From the NCBI RefSeq assembly GCF_006547065.1, contig NZ_CP041243.1, positions 806,001 to 870,000 of the forward strand: a stretch of DNA of 64,000 bases, in the 5' to 3' direction. Numbering within the stretch: position 1 is the stretch's first letter; every line of letters begins with the position of its first letter. Under the pieces are notes generated by a model. It ran no database searches. It was not told where the DNA came from and saw nothing but the letters and a program-made list of their open reading frames with translations. Origin of the DNA: Brevundimonas sp. M20 (GTDB lineage: Bacteria > Pseudomonadota > Alphaproteobacteria > Caulobacterales > Caulobacteraceae). This document shows, piece after piece, positions 34,705 through 43,529 of the stretch. A program made the translations under genes and the position numbers.

Positions 34705-35634
34705 GTGGCGGGCGATCCCTACAAGGAACTGGGCGTGGCCCGGGGTGCGAGCCAGGACGAGATCAAGAAGGCGTTCCGCAAGCTCGCCAAGGAACTCCAT
34801 CCCGACAAGAACCCCGGAAACAAGGAAGCCGATGAACGCTTCAAGCGTGTCACAGCGGCCTTTGACATCGTGGGCGACAAGGACAAGCGCGCGAAGTTTG
34901 ATCGTGGAGAGATCGACGCTGACGGCCGTGAACAGTTTCGCGGTTTCGGCGGCGGCGGCGCGACCGACGGGCGTGGCCCTGGCGGGTTCGGCCAGAACCC
35001 GTTCGGTCAGGGCAGCGGCGCGCGCGGCGGTTTCGAAAACATCGATCTCGACGAGATATTCGGCGGCATGTTCGGTGGTGGCGGCGCGCGTCAGGGCGCC
35101 CGTGGGGGGGGCTTCGCCAAGGGACAGGATGTTCGCGCGACGCTGGAGATCAGTCTTGAAGACTCGATTTCCGGCGCGACACGGCGGATCCAGTTTTCCG
35201 ACGGCCGCACGCTGGATGTCGCCATCCCCAAGGGCGCAGGCGACGGTCAGACCATTCGTCTGAAGGGGCAGGGCATGCCCGGCAGGGGCGGTGAAAGCGG
35301 CGATGCGTTGATCGAGTTGAAACTGGCTCCGCACCCGGTCTTCACCCGCGATGGGGCGGACCTGACGATGGATCAGCCGGTGCCGCTCTATGATGCTGTT
35401 CTGGGCGGCAAGGTACCGCTCAGGACGCCGGAAGGCACAGTCAGCATGACCATTCCCGCCGGGTCGAGTTCGGGCAAGGTCTTGCGTCTGAAGGGGCGGG
35501 GCGCCTTCGCCAACGGAAAGCGCGGTGATCTGCTGGCCAAGCTCATGATCGTCTTGCCCGAGGGCGACGACGCATTGACCAAGCTGGCCCAGAAGGCGCG
35601 TGACGCCGGGCCGATCCGGCCGTTCCGTGACTGA
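34705..35634 (+). CDS. DnaJ-class chaperone, CbpA-like
   Basis: 309 aa from GTG 34705. The J-domain is at residues 1-70 with HPD at 32-34 (AKELHPDKNPGN). A Gly/Phe-rich linker follows (about 75-135; FGGGG, GGFGQNPFGQG), then the two-part C-terminal substrate domain (DVRATLEISLEDSISGATRRI, LKGQGMPGRGGESGDALIELKLAPHPVF). There is no CxxCxGxG zinc finger, so it is type II, like CbpA. It probably works with DnaK. serC begins 3 bp downstream. Confidence 0.93.
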   Translation: MAGDPYKELGVARGASQDEIKKAFRKLAKELHPDKNPGNKEADERFKRVTAAFDIVGDKDKRAKFDRGEIDADGREQFRGFGGGGATDGRGPGGFGQNPFGQGSGARGGFENIDLDEIFGGMFGGGGARQGARGGGFAKGQDVRATLEISLEDSISGATRRIQFSDGRTLDVAIPKGAGDGQTIRLKGQGMPGRGGESGDALIELKLAPHPVFTRDGADLTMDQPVPLYDAVLGGKVPLRTPEGTVSMTIPAGSSSGKVLRLKGRGAFANGKRGDLLAKLMIVLPEGDDALTKLAQKARDAGPIRPFRD

Positions 35635-35637
35635 CCG

Positions 35638-36801
35638 ATGACCAGCAAGCCGAACGCCAAGCCTGAACGTCCGTGGTTTTCCTCTGGCCCGACCGCCAAG
35701 AGGCCTGGCTGGTCCTCACAAGCGATTTCCCATGATTTGTTGGGACGAGGAATCCGCGCGCCGGAAGTGGTCGGTCGCTTCGCCTACGGGCTGAAACTGA
35801 CCCGCGAACTGCTTCAGCTCCCCGAGGATTGGGTGATGGTCTACGTCCCGGGCTCCGACACCGGCGCGGTCGAGGCGGCGATGTGGTCGATGCTCGGTGA
35901 GCGTCCGGTGCAGGTTCTGGCCTTCGAGAATTTTGGAAAGGTCTGGGCGACCGACGCCAAATCGCACCTGAACCTTGATCCCGAAATCATTTCTGCGCCT
36001 TGGGGGCAGTTCCCGGACACGTCGCGGGTCGATCCGGCAAAGGATCTGGTCTTCCCCTGGAACGGCACGACCTCTGGCGTGAAGGCGCCCGGCGCGGACT
36101 GGTTGTCGACCGAGCGCGAAGGCCTCGTGATCTGCGACGCCACCTCCGCGGCGTTCGCCATGCCCCTGCCATTCGAGAAGCTGGATGTCGTGACCTTCAG
36201 CTTCCAGAAGGCATTGGGCGGTGAAGCCGGGTTGGGCGTGGCCGCCCTGTCGCCACGGGCGGTCGAGCGGCTGGATCGCTACGAGCCGCCTCGTCCTGTT
36301 CCCAAGGTTCTGCGTCTGCGCGGGGACAACGGCTTCGAGCGAACGCTTGCGACCGGTTCGATGCTGAACACCTTCTCGGTCTGGACGCTGGAAGACTGGA
36401 TCGACGGCGTTGAATGGGGGATTTCGATTGGCGGCCTTGAGGCCCTGATCGCGCGCACCGACGCCAACGCCGCGGCGCTGGACCGGTGGGTGTCGCGGAC
36501 GGATTGGGTGGAGTATCTCGCCGAAACGCAGAACATCCGTTCGACCACCTCTGTCTGCCTCAAGATTGTCGATCCACGCGTCACGGCGCTGGATGATGAG
36601 ACCCGTCGGGATCTGGTCACCCGGATGAAGGCGCTGGTTGAGAATGAGGGTGCGGCCTTCGACATCGAAGGCCACCGCAACGCGCCCGCCGGTCTGCGCA
36701 TCTGGTGCGGCTGCACGGTCGATGTGGCGGACATCGAAGCCCTGACGCCTTGGCTGGATTGGGCGTTCGCCACGGCGATCATCGAATATTCCGTCGACTG
36801 A
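35638..36801 (+). CDS. serC: Phosphoserine aminotransferase
   Basis: 387 aa. A PLP enzyme making 3-phosphoserine from 3-phosphohydroxypyruvate. PLP Lys191 lies in VTFSFQKALGG; the N-terminus RPWFSSGPTAKRPGWS and the APEVVGRFAYGLKLTRELLQLPEDW block match the alphaproteobacterial/Methanosarcina-type SerC. It starts 3 bp after the dnaJ-like gene. purA follows directly; serA, which often follows serC in related genomes, is not in this window. Confidence 0.94.
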   Translation: MTSKPNAKPERPWFSSGPTAKRPGWSSQAISHDLLGRGIRAPEVVGRFAYGLKLTRELLQLPEDWVMVYVPGSDTGAVEAAMWSMLGERPVQVLAFENFGKVWATDAKSHLNLDPEIISAPWGQFPDTSRVDPAKDLVFPWNGTTSGVKAPGADWLSTEREGLVICDATSAAFAMPLPFEKLDVVTFSFQKALGGEAGLGVAALSPRAVERLDRYEPPRPVPKVLRLRGDNGFERTLATGSMLNTFSVWTLEDWIDGVEWGISIGGLEALIARTDANAAALDRWVSRTDWVEYLAETQNIRSTTSVCLKIVDPRVTALDDETRRDLVTRMKALVENEGAAFDIEGHRNAPAGLRIWCGCTVDVADIEALTPWLDWAFATAIIEYSVD

Positions 36802-36873
36802 GCAGGACACCCGGCGATTCCCCCGCTATAGGCTGCGCCCGCATTCCGGAAACCGGATCAGCGGAGAAGTGTC

Positions 36874-38169
36874 TTGGCGAACGTCGCGGTAGTCGGCGCC
36901 CAGTGGGGTGACGAAGGCAAGGGCAAGATCGTCGACTGGTTGTCGAACCGGGCCGATATGGTCGTGCGGTTCCAGGGCGGGCACAACGCAGGCCACACAC
37001 TGGTCGTTGACGGCAAGGTCTACAAACTGGCGCTGCTGCCCTCGGGCGTTGTGCAGGGCAAGCCGTCGATCATCGGCAACGGCGTGGTCGTTGATCCTTG
37101 GCATCTGGTCGGCGAGATCGAGAAAATTCAGGCCCAGGGCGTGGCCATCACCCCGGACATCCTGACCATCGCCGACAACGCCTGTCTGATCCTCCCGGTC
37201 CACCCGGCGCTGGACGTGGCGCGCGAGGCCGCCGCCAGCGCGCCTGGCGCCAGGATCGGCACGACCGGGCGCGGCATCGGTCCGGCGTATGAAGACAAGG
37301 TGGGCCGTCGCGCCATTCGGGTGTGCGATCTGGCCAACGAAGACGATCTGAAGATCAAGATCGACCGCCTTCGCTCGCACCATGACCCGCTGCGCGCGGG
37401 TCTGGGGCTTGAGCCCATCGATCCCGACGTTCTGCTGAAACAGTTGCTCGAGATCGCGCCCAGGATTCTGCCCTATGTGAAGCCCGCCTGGCGCGTGCTG
37501 GATCAGGCGCAAAAGTCCGGCAAGCGCGTGCTGTTCGAAGGGGCGCAGGGCGCCTTCCTCGACGTGGATCACGGCACCTATCCCTATGTGACCAGCTCAA
37601 ACACCGTGGCCGGTCAGGCTGCCGCCGGCTCCGGCATTGGTCCGCGCGGCGTCGGCTATGTGCTGGGCATCGTGAAGGCCTACACAACCCGCGTCGGCGA
37701 AGGGCCCTTCGCCTGCGAGCTCAACGATGCGGTCGGCGAGCATCTGGCGACCGTCGGTCGTGAGGTCGGCGTCAACACCGGTCGCGCCCGTCGTTGCGGC
37801 TGGTTTGATGCTGTGCTGGTGCGCCAGTCCGTGGCGATCAACGGTATCGACGGCATCGCCCTGACCAAGTTGGATGTGCTGGACGGGCTGAAGACTTTGA
37901 AGATCTGTGTCGGCTATCGGGTCAATGGCGAGGTGCTGGACTACCTGCCCTCCAGCCTGAAGGACCAAGCCGCCGCAGAGCCGGTGTTCGAGGAGCTGGA
38001 AGGCTGGATTGAAAGCACCGCCGGTGTCCGGAGCTTCAAGGACATCAACGCCAATGCGATCAAATATGTACGCCGCATTGAAGAGCTGATCGGCGCGCCG
38101 GTGGCTCTGCTGTCCACCAGCCCGGAGCGGGATGACACCATCCTGATGCGTGATCCGTTCCTCGGCTAA
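36874..38169 (+). CDS. purA: Adenylosuccinate synthetase
   Basis: 431 aa. Catalyses GTP-dependent adenylosuccinate formation from IMP and Asp, the first committed AMP step. The GTP-binding loop QWGDEGKGK is at residues 10-18; catalytic Asp13 and His41 (GGHNAGHT) are present, as are [37 protein letters not shown] and [15 protein letters not shown] blocks. The start is TTG (36874) with GGAG eight bases upstream, and no ATG or GTG fits. Confidence 0.97.
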   Translation: MANVAVVGAQWGDEGKGKIVDWLSNRADMVVRFQGGHNAGHTLVVDGKVYKLALLPSGVVQGKPSIIGNGVVVDPWHLVGEIEKIQAQGVAITPDILTIADNACLILPVHPALDVAREAAASAPGARIGTTGRGIGPAYEDKVGRRAIRVCDLANEDDLKIKIDRLRSHHDPLRAGLGLEPIDPDVLLKQLLEIAPRILPYVKPAWRVLDQAQKSGKRVLFEGAQGAFLDVDHGTYPYVTSSNTVAGQAAAGSGIGPRGVGYVLGIVKAYTTRVGEGPFACELNDAVGEHLATVGREVGVNTGRARRCGWFDAVLVRQSVAINGIDGIALTKLDVLDGLKTLKICVGYRVNGEVLDYLPSSLKDQAAAEPVFEELEGWIESTAGVRSFKDINANAIKYVRRIEELIGAPVALLSTSPERDDTILMRDPFLG

Positions 38170-38185
38170 GGACAACTCCTTAGCG

Positions 38186-38201
38186 TTCAAGTCAATTTAA
38201 C
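38186..38201 (+). promoter_or_regulatory. CtrA-like box upstream of the pseudo-receiver gene
   Basis: TTCA-N7-TTAAC, one mismatch from TTAA-N7-TTAA, about 40 bp before the TTG start at 38242. Same variant as at 13869 and 15404. Confidence 0.4.
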
Positions 38202-38241
38202 CCGGACCGATCATAAGGGGTGGACCTGAGGAGGTTTCCCC

Positions 38242-39048
38242 TTGTTCGCTATTGATCGTCGCATCCTCGCCCGGATTGAGCCGGTGACGAAGCGGGTTCT
38301 GATTGTCGACCCTAACCCTCACGCCGCGAGGCTGTTGACGGACGTCGTCAAGGCGCTGGGCGCCCGTGATGTGATCGTGGAATCGGAGGAGGCGCGGGCG
38401 CTCAAGGCGGCGTCAGCGCTGGAGCCCGGCATCATTTTCACTGAACGCACTGGACCCGGGCTGGATGGTGAAAGCCTGTCGCGCCGCATCCGTCGGTCCG
38501 ACATGGACTGCCGCCGCGCGCCGATCATCATGGTGACGGCTGAAGCGACCGCGACGACCATTCTGGGCGCCCGGGATTCCGGGGTTCACGAGTTCCTGCG
38601 CAAGCCGTTCACCAGCGGCGACTTGCTGAAGCGGGTGGAGAACGTGGCGCTGAAGCCGCGCGACTGGATCGAGGCGGTCGGCTATGTCGGCCCGGATCGC
38701 CGCCGCTTCAACTCGGGTGAGTACACCGGTCCGGCCAAGCGCAAGGGCGACCGGGGGACGAGCGGCGCGGCGGCCATTGACGCGGCCAAGGATCAGGCGA
38801 TGCGCATCCTCGCCTCGGCGCTGGATCAGTTCGATCATGATCCCATGCAGGCGGTCCGTGCGATCCGCGAGCAGGCCGGGGCCCTGAAGGCCGTGGCCAT
38901 GAAACTGGCTGACACCCGTCTGGTTGTCGCTGTCGGTGCGCTGGAGGTCAGTCTGGCTGCCGGCGCGGCCAGCAAAGAGACCCTGGCGGCTCCGATCGGC
39001 GCCTTGCTGGCGATGCATCAGGCCGCGCCCATGAAAAAGGCGGGCTGA
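38242..39048 (+). CDS. Receiver-like protein with Glu at the phosphoacceptor position
   Basis: 268 aa from TTG 38242, supported by GAGGAGG seven bases upstream. Residues 17-135 form a CheY-like receiver (RVLIVDPNPHAARLL, IIMVTAEA with Thr99, HEFLRKPF with Lys121). The phosphoacceptor Asp is replaced: IIFTERTGPGLDG puts Glu68 seven residues before the DG motif, where Asp is expected, and the acidic pair is reduced to Asp23-Pro. Glu often mimics the phosphorylated state. A linker with YVGPDRRRFN and YTGPAKRKGD follows, then a helical domain (about 175-265). No output DNA-binding domain is seen. Confidence 0.8.
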   Translation: MFAIDRRILARIEPVTKRVLIVDPNPHAARLLTDVVKALGARDVIVESEEARALKAASALEPGIIFTERTGPGLDGESLSRRIRRSDMDCRRAPIIMVTAEATATTILGARDSGVHEFLRKPFTSGDLLKRVENVALKPRDWIEAVGYVGPDRRRFNSGEYTGPAKRKGDRGTSGAAAIDAAKDQAMRILASALDQFDHDPMQAVRAIREQAGALKAVAMKLADTRLVVAVGALEVSLAAGAASKETLAAPIGALLAMHQAAPMKKAG

Positions 39049-39061
39049 ACCAGCCCGCCTT
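39037..39061. terminator. Bidirectional terminator between receiver gene and rpoH
   Basis: AAGGCGGGCTG (39037-39047) and CAGCCCGCCTT (39051-39061) are perfect 11-bp arms with a 3-nt loop, overlapping the receiver stop codon. Preceding A residues (39034-39038) become a T-tract on the minus strand, so it is best as the rpoH terminator. Confidence 0.85.
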
Positions 39062-39078
39062 GATCAGTTTTGCTTTGT

Positions 39079-39116
39079 CGCTAGCGCTCGCGACGCGGTC
39101 GCTCACTGCTTGAGCG
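39079..39116. repeat. REP-like palindromic repeat, copy 1
   Basis: A 38-bp element beginning CGCTAGCGCTCGCGACGCGG and ending GCTTGAGCG. It matches 59989-60026 at 36 of 38 positions and contains near-palindromic CGCTCGCGAC/GTCGCTC. It lies between convergent genes. Confidence 0.7.
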
Positions 39117-39119
39117 CCT

Positions 39120-40007
39120 TTAAGCGTCGACCAGATTCCGCTCTTCCGCGGCGGCGCGCATGGCCTTCTGCAGCTTCTCGAACGCCCGCACCTCGATCTG
39201 ACGTACGCGCTCGCGGCTGACGCCGTACTGGCCGGCCAGTTCTTCCAGCGTCACCGGGTCATCCTTCAGGCGACGCTCGGTCAGGATGTGTTTCTCGCGG
39301 TCAGTCAGCTCTTCCATCGCTTCCTGAAGCAGGCCCATGCGGAGCGACTTCTCCTCGTTCTCCGCCAGCGCCGTCTCCTGCGAAACAGCGTTGTCGTCGG
39401 CCAGCCAATCCTGCCATTCGCTTTCGCCGTCCGCGCGCAGCGGGGCGTTCAGCGAGGCATCGCCGCCAAGCCGGCGGTTCATGCTGATCACATCCTCATT
39501 GGTCACGCCCAGCTTGGTGGCGATGGCCTCGACGTGTTCCGGATGCAGGTCGCCCTCCTCGAAAGCCGAGATCTGGCTCTTGGCCTTGCGCAGGTTGAAG
39601 AACAGCTTCTTCTGCGCGGCGGTGGTCCCCATTTTGACGAGCGACCAGCTGCGCAGGATGTATTCCTGGATTGAGGCGCGGATCCACCACATGGCGTAGG
39701 TCGCCAGACGGAAGCCCTTGTCCGGATCGAATTTCTTGACCGCCTGCATCAGCCCGACGTTGCCCTCGGATATCACTTCGCCGATCGGCAGGCCGTAGCC
39801 GCGATACCCCATGGCGATCTTGGCCACGAGACGAAGGTGCGATGTCACGAGGCGGTGGGCGGCTTCAGGGTCCTGATGTTCCGTCCAGCGCTTGGCCAGC
39901 ATGAACTCTTCGTCCTTGGCCAGCATCGGAAACTTTCGGATTTCCGTGAGATAGCGCGACAGGCCCTGTTCGGGCGACATCACCGCAAGTGTAGTATTGG
40001 AAGCCAT
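39120..40007 (-). CDS. rpoH: RNA polymerase sigma-32 factor (heat shock)
   Basis: 295 aa from ATG 40007; the in-frame extension to 40088 has no support. Region 2 is LVAKIAMGYRGYGLPIGEVISEGNVGLMQAVKKFDPDKGFRLATYAMWWIRASIQEYILRSWSLVK. The RpoH box QKKLFFNLRK (132-141) separates it from RpoD. Region 4.2 is VTLEELAGQYGVSRERVRQIEVRAFEKLQ. It directs heat-shock transcription. The 215 bp upstream (40008-40222) must hold its promoters; I could not assign them with confidence. Confidence 0.97.
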   Translation of the reverse strand: MASNTTLAVMSPEQGLSRYLTEIRKFPMLAKDEEFMLAKRWTEHQDPEAAHRLVTSHLRLVAKIAMGYRGYGLPIGEVISEGNVGLMQAVKKFDPDKGFRLATYAMWWIRASIQEYILRSWSLVKMGTTAAQKKLFFNLRKAKSQISAFEEGDLHPEHVEAIATKLGVTNEDVISMNRRLGGDASLNAPLRADGESEWQDWLADDNAVSQETALAENEEKSLRMGLLQEAMEELTDREKHILTERRLKDDPVTLEELAGQYGVSRERVRQIEVRAFEKLQKAMRAAAEERNLVDA

Positions 40008-40222
40008 AGTCTTTGGTCCCTCCGACCGTATCCCGAGCGGGTCCAACGGTATCGGCCACCGAATGTGCACCGACGCCTCACCCCTCAACCGGCTAGATGG
40101 GAACGGGTTTCCGTCTTTGTCAGAGGCGGATTGTCACACGAAAGCGTGACCGTTGCCCGGGCGCCACTACGCCAGTCGAGGGAGCTTATAGCGGATAGTT
40201 AGTTTCTAATCAATACGCACTA

Positions 40223-40528
40223 TCAGAGGCCGAGAATCTGGCGATAGGTCGGGTGCACGGCTTCGGCGTGTTCCGGATGCTTCTGCAGATAGCTGGAGAA
40301 GAAAGGGCAGACGGGCAGAATCAGCAGGCCGCGCGCCTTCGCGTCGGAAAGCACGTGTTTGGCCAGTCGGCTGGCGATGCCGCGGCCTTCCAGCCTTTCC
40401 GGAACCAGCGTCTCGGTGATCATCAGGTTGGGCGGCGACAGGTTGTAGGTCACCACGGCGACCTCGCCGTCGACGGTTAGTTCGTAGCGCTTGGCGTCGG
40501 CGTTATCGCGGATTTCGGGATCAAGCAT
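40223..40528 (-). CDS. Small GNAT-fold N-acetyltransferase (YjdJ type)
   Basis: 101 aa. RYELTVDGEVAVVTYNL, ITETLVPERLEGRGIASRLAKHVLSDAKARGLLILPVCPFFSSYLQKHPEH is the minimal GNAT of the YjdJ/GTNAT class, with R-G-I-A as the acetyl-CoA loop. Substrate unknown. It lies 10 bp after rluD on the same strand, so it is probably co-transcribed. Confidence 0.9.
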   Translation of the reverse strand: MLDPEIRDNADAKRYELTVDGEVAVVTYNLSPPNLMITETLVPERLEGRGIASRLAKHVLSDAKARGLLILPVCPFFSSYLQKHPEHAEAVHPTYRQILGL

Positions 40529-40538
40529 CTGGCGACCT

Positions 40539-41540
40539 TCAGAGGTGTTGGAGGAGGGTTTCGAGTGCCTGCATGTCGGCGGGCGGCGCGGTCTCGAACC
40601 GCAGGGCCTCGCCGGTAACGGGATGAACGAAGCCGAGGACGGCCGCGTGCAGCGCTTGTCGGGTCAACCCGGCCTCGGCAACGGCGGCGCGCACCGGGGC
40701 CGCGGGACTGCCGGAGCCATAGACAGGGTCCCCGAGGATCGGTGAGCCTTTCGAGGCCAGATGGACCCGGATCTGGTGCGTGCGTCCGGTGTGCAGGGTG
40801 CAGGCGACGCGCCCGGCCAGCGGCGCTCCGCCGGCCCGCGCCGGCTCTCCGAAGGTTCGATCCACCACATAGTCGGTGATGGCGTTGCGCCCGGTGGACT
40901 TCAGCACAGCCATCTTCTTGCGGTCGGAGGATGAGCGACCGATCAGGGTCTCGATACGCCCCTTCGACGGACTTGGCGCGCCGCGCGTCAGGGCGATGTA
41001 GGTGCGTTCAATGTCGTGGGTGGCGAACAGCGCCGAGAGCCCCTGATGCGCGCGATCCGTCTTGGCGGCGACCATGACGCCGGAGGTGTCCTTGTCGAGC
41101 CTATGCACGATCCCCGGTCGCGCGACGCCGCCGATCCCCGATAGGCTCTCTCCGCAATGGGCCAGCAGGGCGTTGACCAGTGTGCCGGTCTCATTGCCCG
41201 GCGCGGGATGGGCCGCCATGCCCGCGGGCTTGTCGATGACGATCAGGTCCGCGTCTTCATAGAGCACAGCCAGCGGGATCGCTTCGGGCTGCGGCGTGGC
41301 CGGCGCGATCGGGGGCAGGGTGATGGCGTACAGGCCTGCCTTCGCCTTGGACGAGCCGCCCGAAATCACGCCCCCGTCGAACGTCACCGCGCCCTCGCCC
41401 AGCAGCGTTTGCAGACGCGCCCGCGACAGGCTCGGGAAGGCTTCGGCCAAGGCCTTGTCCAGACGCACGCCCGCCGTCTCGATGCGAGCCTCCAGCACCG
41501 GGGCGTCGTCGTCTTCCGTCAGCAAGGGTTCGTCAGACAC
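40539..41540 (-). CDS. rluD: 23S rRNA pseudouridine synthase, RluD family
   Basis: 333 aa. An N-terminal S4-like domain (VRLDKALAEAFPSLSRARLQTLLGEGAV) precedes the catalytic domain. HRLDKDTSG holds catalytic Asp149, and LIVIDKPAGMAAHP and CTLHTGRTHQIRVHLA are the other motifs. RluD modifies helix 69 of 23S rRNA. RluC is the alternative, but the S4 domain plus motif set favours RluD. Confidence 0.92.
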   Translation of the reverse strand: MSDEPLLTEDDDAPVLEARIETAGVRLDKALAEAFPSLSRARLQTLLGEGAVTFDGGVISGGSSKAKAGLYAITLPPIAPATPQPEAIPLAVLYEDADLIVIDKPAGMAAHPAPGNETGTLVNALLAHCGESLSGIGGVARPGIVHRLDKDTSGVMVAAKTDRAHQGLSALFATHDIERTYIALTRGAPSPSKGRIETLIGRSSSDRKKMAVLKSTGRNAITDYVVDRTFGEPARAGGAPLAGRVACTLHTGRTHQIRVHLASKGSPILGDPVYGSGSPAAPVRAAVAEAGLTRQALHAAVLGFVHPVTGEALRFETAPPADMQALETLLQHL

Positions 41541-41639
41541 CCCGCACCTCTAGCATGGGCCGGACCGCGCGCGTCAAACCCGTCTTGGACCGAGCGTGGC
41601 GGCAAGGTAGAATATCGACGGTCTTCGGGGGAGGGCGCG

Positions 41640-42278
41640 ATGCGCATCGTTGTCGTCGGTATGGCCTTGGTCGTCGCGGGCTCGCTGCTGGGCAGTTGCG
41701 CGACCATGAGCGCGGAAGAGTGCATGGCCGGCGATTGGGGTGGTCGCGGCTTCGCGGACGGCGCGGCGGGCTACGCCCAGAGCCGTCTGGGGGAGCATGC
41801 CGAGGCGTGCAGCAAGCATGGTGTCGTTCCCGATGACGGCGCCTATCGCGCCGGCTGGGCGCAGGGCGTGCTGCGCTACTGCACCCTGCCCAATGGCTTC
41901 GCCCAGGGCCGCAGCGGCGCAGCATACAACGGCGTCTGCCCGCGCGACCTTGAGCAGGACTTCCTGCCCGCCTATCAGGACGGTCAACTGGTCTATGCGG
42001 CCGAACAGGCGGTCTCCACAGCGCGAAGCAGCGTCGACAGTCTGGGCGGCCGACTGACCGAACTCGACGACAAGATCACGGCGAAACAGCGCGAACTGCG
42101 TCAGGACGGCCTGACCGATGAGCAGCGGGATCAGATCCGCAACCGCATCCAGGAAATCCGTCGTGAGCGCGAGGACACCGAGCGCAGCTGGCGCCGTGCC
42201 CAGGATGAGGTGGATGACGCCGAGCGCAACGCCCGCGACGTTCGTTATCGCTTTCAGAGACTCTACGGCGCCTGGTGA
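41640..42278 (+). CDS. DUF2799 lipoprotein with C-terminal coiled coil
   Basis: 212 aa from ATG 41640. The signal MRIVVVGMALVVAGSLLGSC has a good lipobox. The first half carries repeated DUF2799-type motifs: CMAGDWGGRGFADGAAG, RLGEHAEACSKHGVVPD, YRAGWAQGVLRYC, NGFAQGRSGAAYNGVC. From about residue 120 the protein is a long charged coiled coil. Function unknown; probably envelope-associated. The in-frame extension upstream lies antisense to rluD and is rejected. Confidence 0.85.
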   Translation: MRIVVVGMALVVAGSLLGSCATMSAEECMAGDWGGRGFADGAAGYAQSRLGEHAEACSKHGVVPDDGAYRAGWAQGVLRYCTLPNGFAQGRSGAAYNGVCPRDLEQDFLPAYQDGQLVYAAEQAVSTARSSVDSLGGRLTELDDKITAKQRELRQDGLTDEQRDQIRNRIQEIRREREDTERSWRRAQDEVDDAERNARDVRYRFQRLYGAW

Positions 42279-42289
42279 GAGCGCCGTAG
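42263..42289. terminator. Hairpin at the convergent DUF2799/fba boundary
   Basis: CTACGGCGC (42263-42271) and GCGCCGTAG (42281-42289) are perfect 9-bp arms with a 9-nt loop that contains the DUF2799 stop codon. No T-tract follows, so termination efficiency is uncertain. Confidence 0.45.
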
Positions 42290-42301
42290 GTCACGTCAGG
42301 A

Positions 42302-43387
42302 TCAGGCCGCGCGCGAGGCGGCGCCGCCGAAGTGCGGGTCCAGCTCGCCCGAAGCGTAGCGCTTGGCCATCTGGGCGGTGGACAGCGGCTTGATCTTCGA
42401 AGCCTGACCTTCGCAGCCGAACTGCTGGTAGCGCTCGATGCAAAGCTTGCGCATGGCTTCCTTGGCGGGCTTCAGATAGGCGCGCGGGTCGAACTCGCCC
42501 GGCTTCTCGGCCAGCACCTTGCGGATGGCGCCGGTGATGGCCATCCGGTTGTCGGTGTCGATGTTGATCTTGCGCACGCCGTGCTTGATGCCGCGCTGGA
42601 TCTCCTCGACCGGCACGCCCCAGGTCTGGGGCATCTGGCCGCCGTATTGGTTGATGATGTCCTGCAGGTCCTGCGGCACCGACGACGAGCCGTGCATCAC
42701 CAGATGGGTGTCCGGCAGGCGGCGGTGGATTTCCTCGATCACGTTCATGGCCAGCACTTCGCCGTCCGGCTTGCGGCTGAATTTGTAGGCGCCGTGGCTG
42801 GTGCCCATGGCGATGGCCAAGGCGTCGACCTTGGTGGCGCGCACGAAATCGACGGCCTGATCCGGGTCGGTCAGCAGGGCCGAGTGGTCCAGCTTGCCTT
42901 CGAAGCCGTGGCCGTCCTCGGCCTCGCCCATGCCGGTTTCCAGCGAGCCCAGCACGCCCAGTTCGCCCTCGACCGAGACGCCGCAGCTGTGCGCCATCTG
43001 GGTGACGCGGCGGGTGACGTCGACGTTGTACTCGTAGCTGGCCGGGGTCTTGGCGTCTTCTTCCAGCGAACCGTCCATCATCACCGAGGTGAAGCCGTAC
43101 TGGATGGCGGTGGCGCAGGTCGCCGGGCCGTTGCCGTGGTCCTGGTGCATGCAGACCGGGATGTGCGGGTACAGCTCGGCCAGGGCGTCGATCAGCTTGG
43201 CCAGAACGATGTCGTTGGCGTAGCTGCGGGCGCCGCGCGAGGCCTGGATGATGACCGGCGCGTTGACCTCGTGGGCGGCCTCCATGATGGCGAGGCCCTG
43301 CTCCATGTTGTTGATGTTGTACGCGGGCAGGCCGTAGCCTTCCTCGGCCGCGTGATCGAGCAGTTGTCGCAGCGTGATGCGCGCCAT
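42302..43387 (-). CDS. fba: Fructose-bisphosphate aldolase, class II
   Basis: 361 aa. Zn-dependent cleavage and condensation of fructose-1,6-bisphosphate. [14 protein letters not shown] carries a zinc His, VEGELGVLG the Glu, [13 protein letters not shown] and [15 protein letters not shown] the other ligands, and [16 protein letters not shown] the C-terminal motif. Length and motifs fit the CbbA/Calvin-cycle subtype. It is downstream of gap-pgk, 142 bp after pgk. Confidence 0.96.
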   Translation of the reverse strand: MARITLRQLLDHAAEEGYGLPAYNINNMEQGLAIMEAAHEVNAPVIIQASRGARSYANDIVLAKLIDALAELYPHIPVCMHQDHGNGPATCATAIQYGFTSVMMDGSLEEDAKTPASYEYNVDVTRRVTQMAHSCGVSVEGELGVLGSLETGMGEAEDGHGFEGKLDHSALLTDPDQAVDFVRATKVDALAIAMGTSHGAYKFSRKPDGEVLAMNVIEEIHRRLPDTHLVMHGSSSVPQDLQDIINQYGGQMPQTWGVPVEEIQRGIKHGVRKINIDTDNRMAITGAIRKVLAEKPGEFDPRAYLKPAKEAMRKLCIERYQQFGCEGQASKIKPLSTAQMAKRYASGELDPHFGGAASRAA

Positions 43388-43470
43388 GGCGTGGTCTCCT
43401 GAGCCCTTTTTGATTTTGGGCAGGGTTTAGACCGGCGACGGATGGAAGTCACGCTGTGTTACAGCCGGGC

Positions 43471-43500
43471 AGGCCCGTCCCTGCAAGGAAGAACGGGCCT
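43471..43500 (-). other. Hairpin between pgk and fba
   Basis: AGGCCCGT (43471-43478) and ACGGGCCT (43493-43500) are perfect 8-bp arms around a 14-nt loop in the 142-bp pgk-fba spacer. There is no T-tract. It could attenuate read-through or stabilise the upstream mRNA. Confidence 0.4.
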
Positions 43501-43529
43501 GTGGCGGGCAAGCGACGCCCGTGGAGCCG

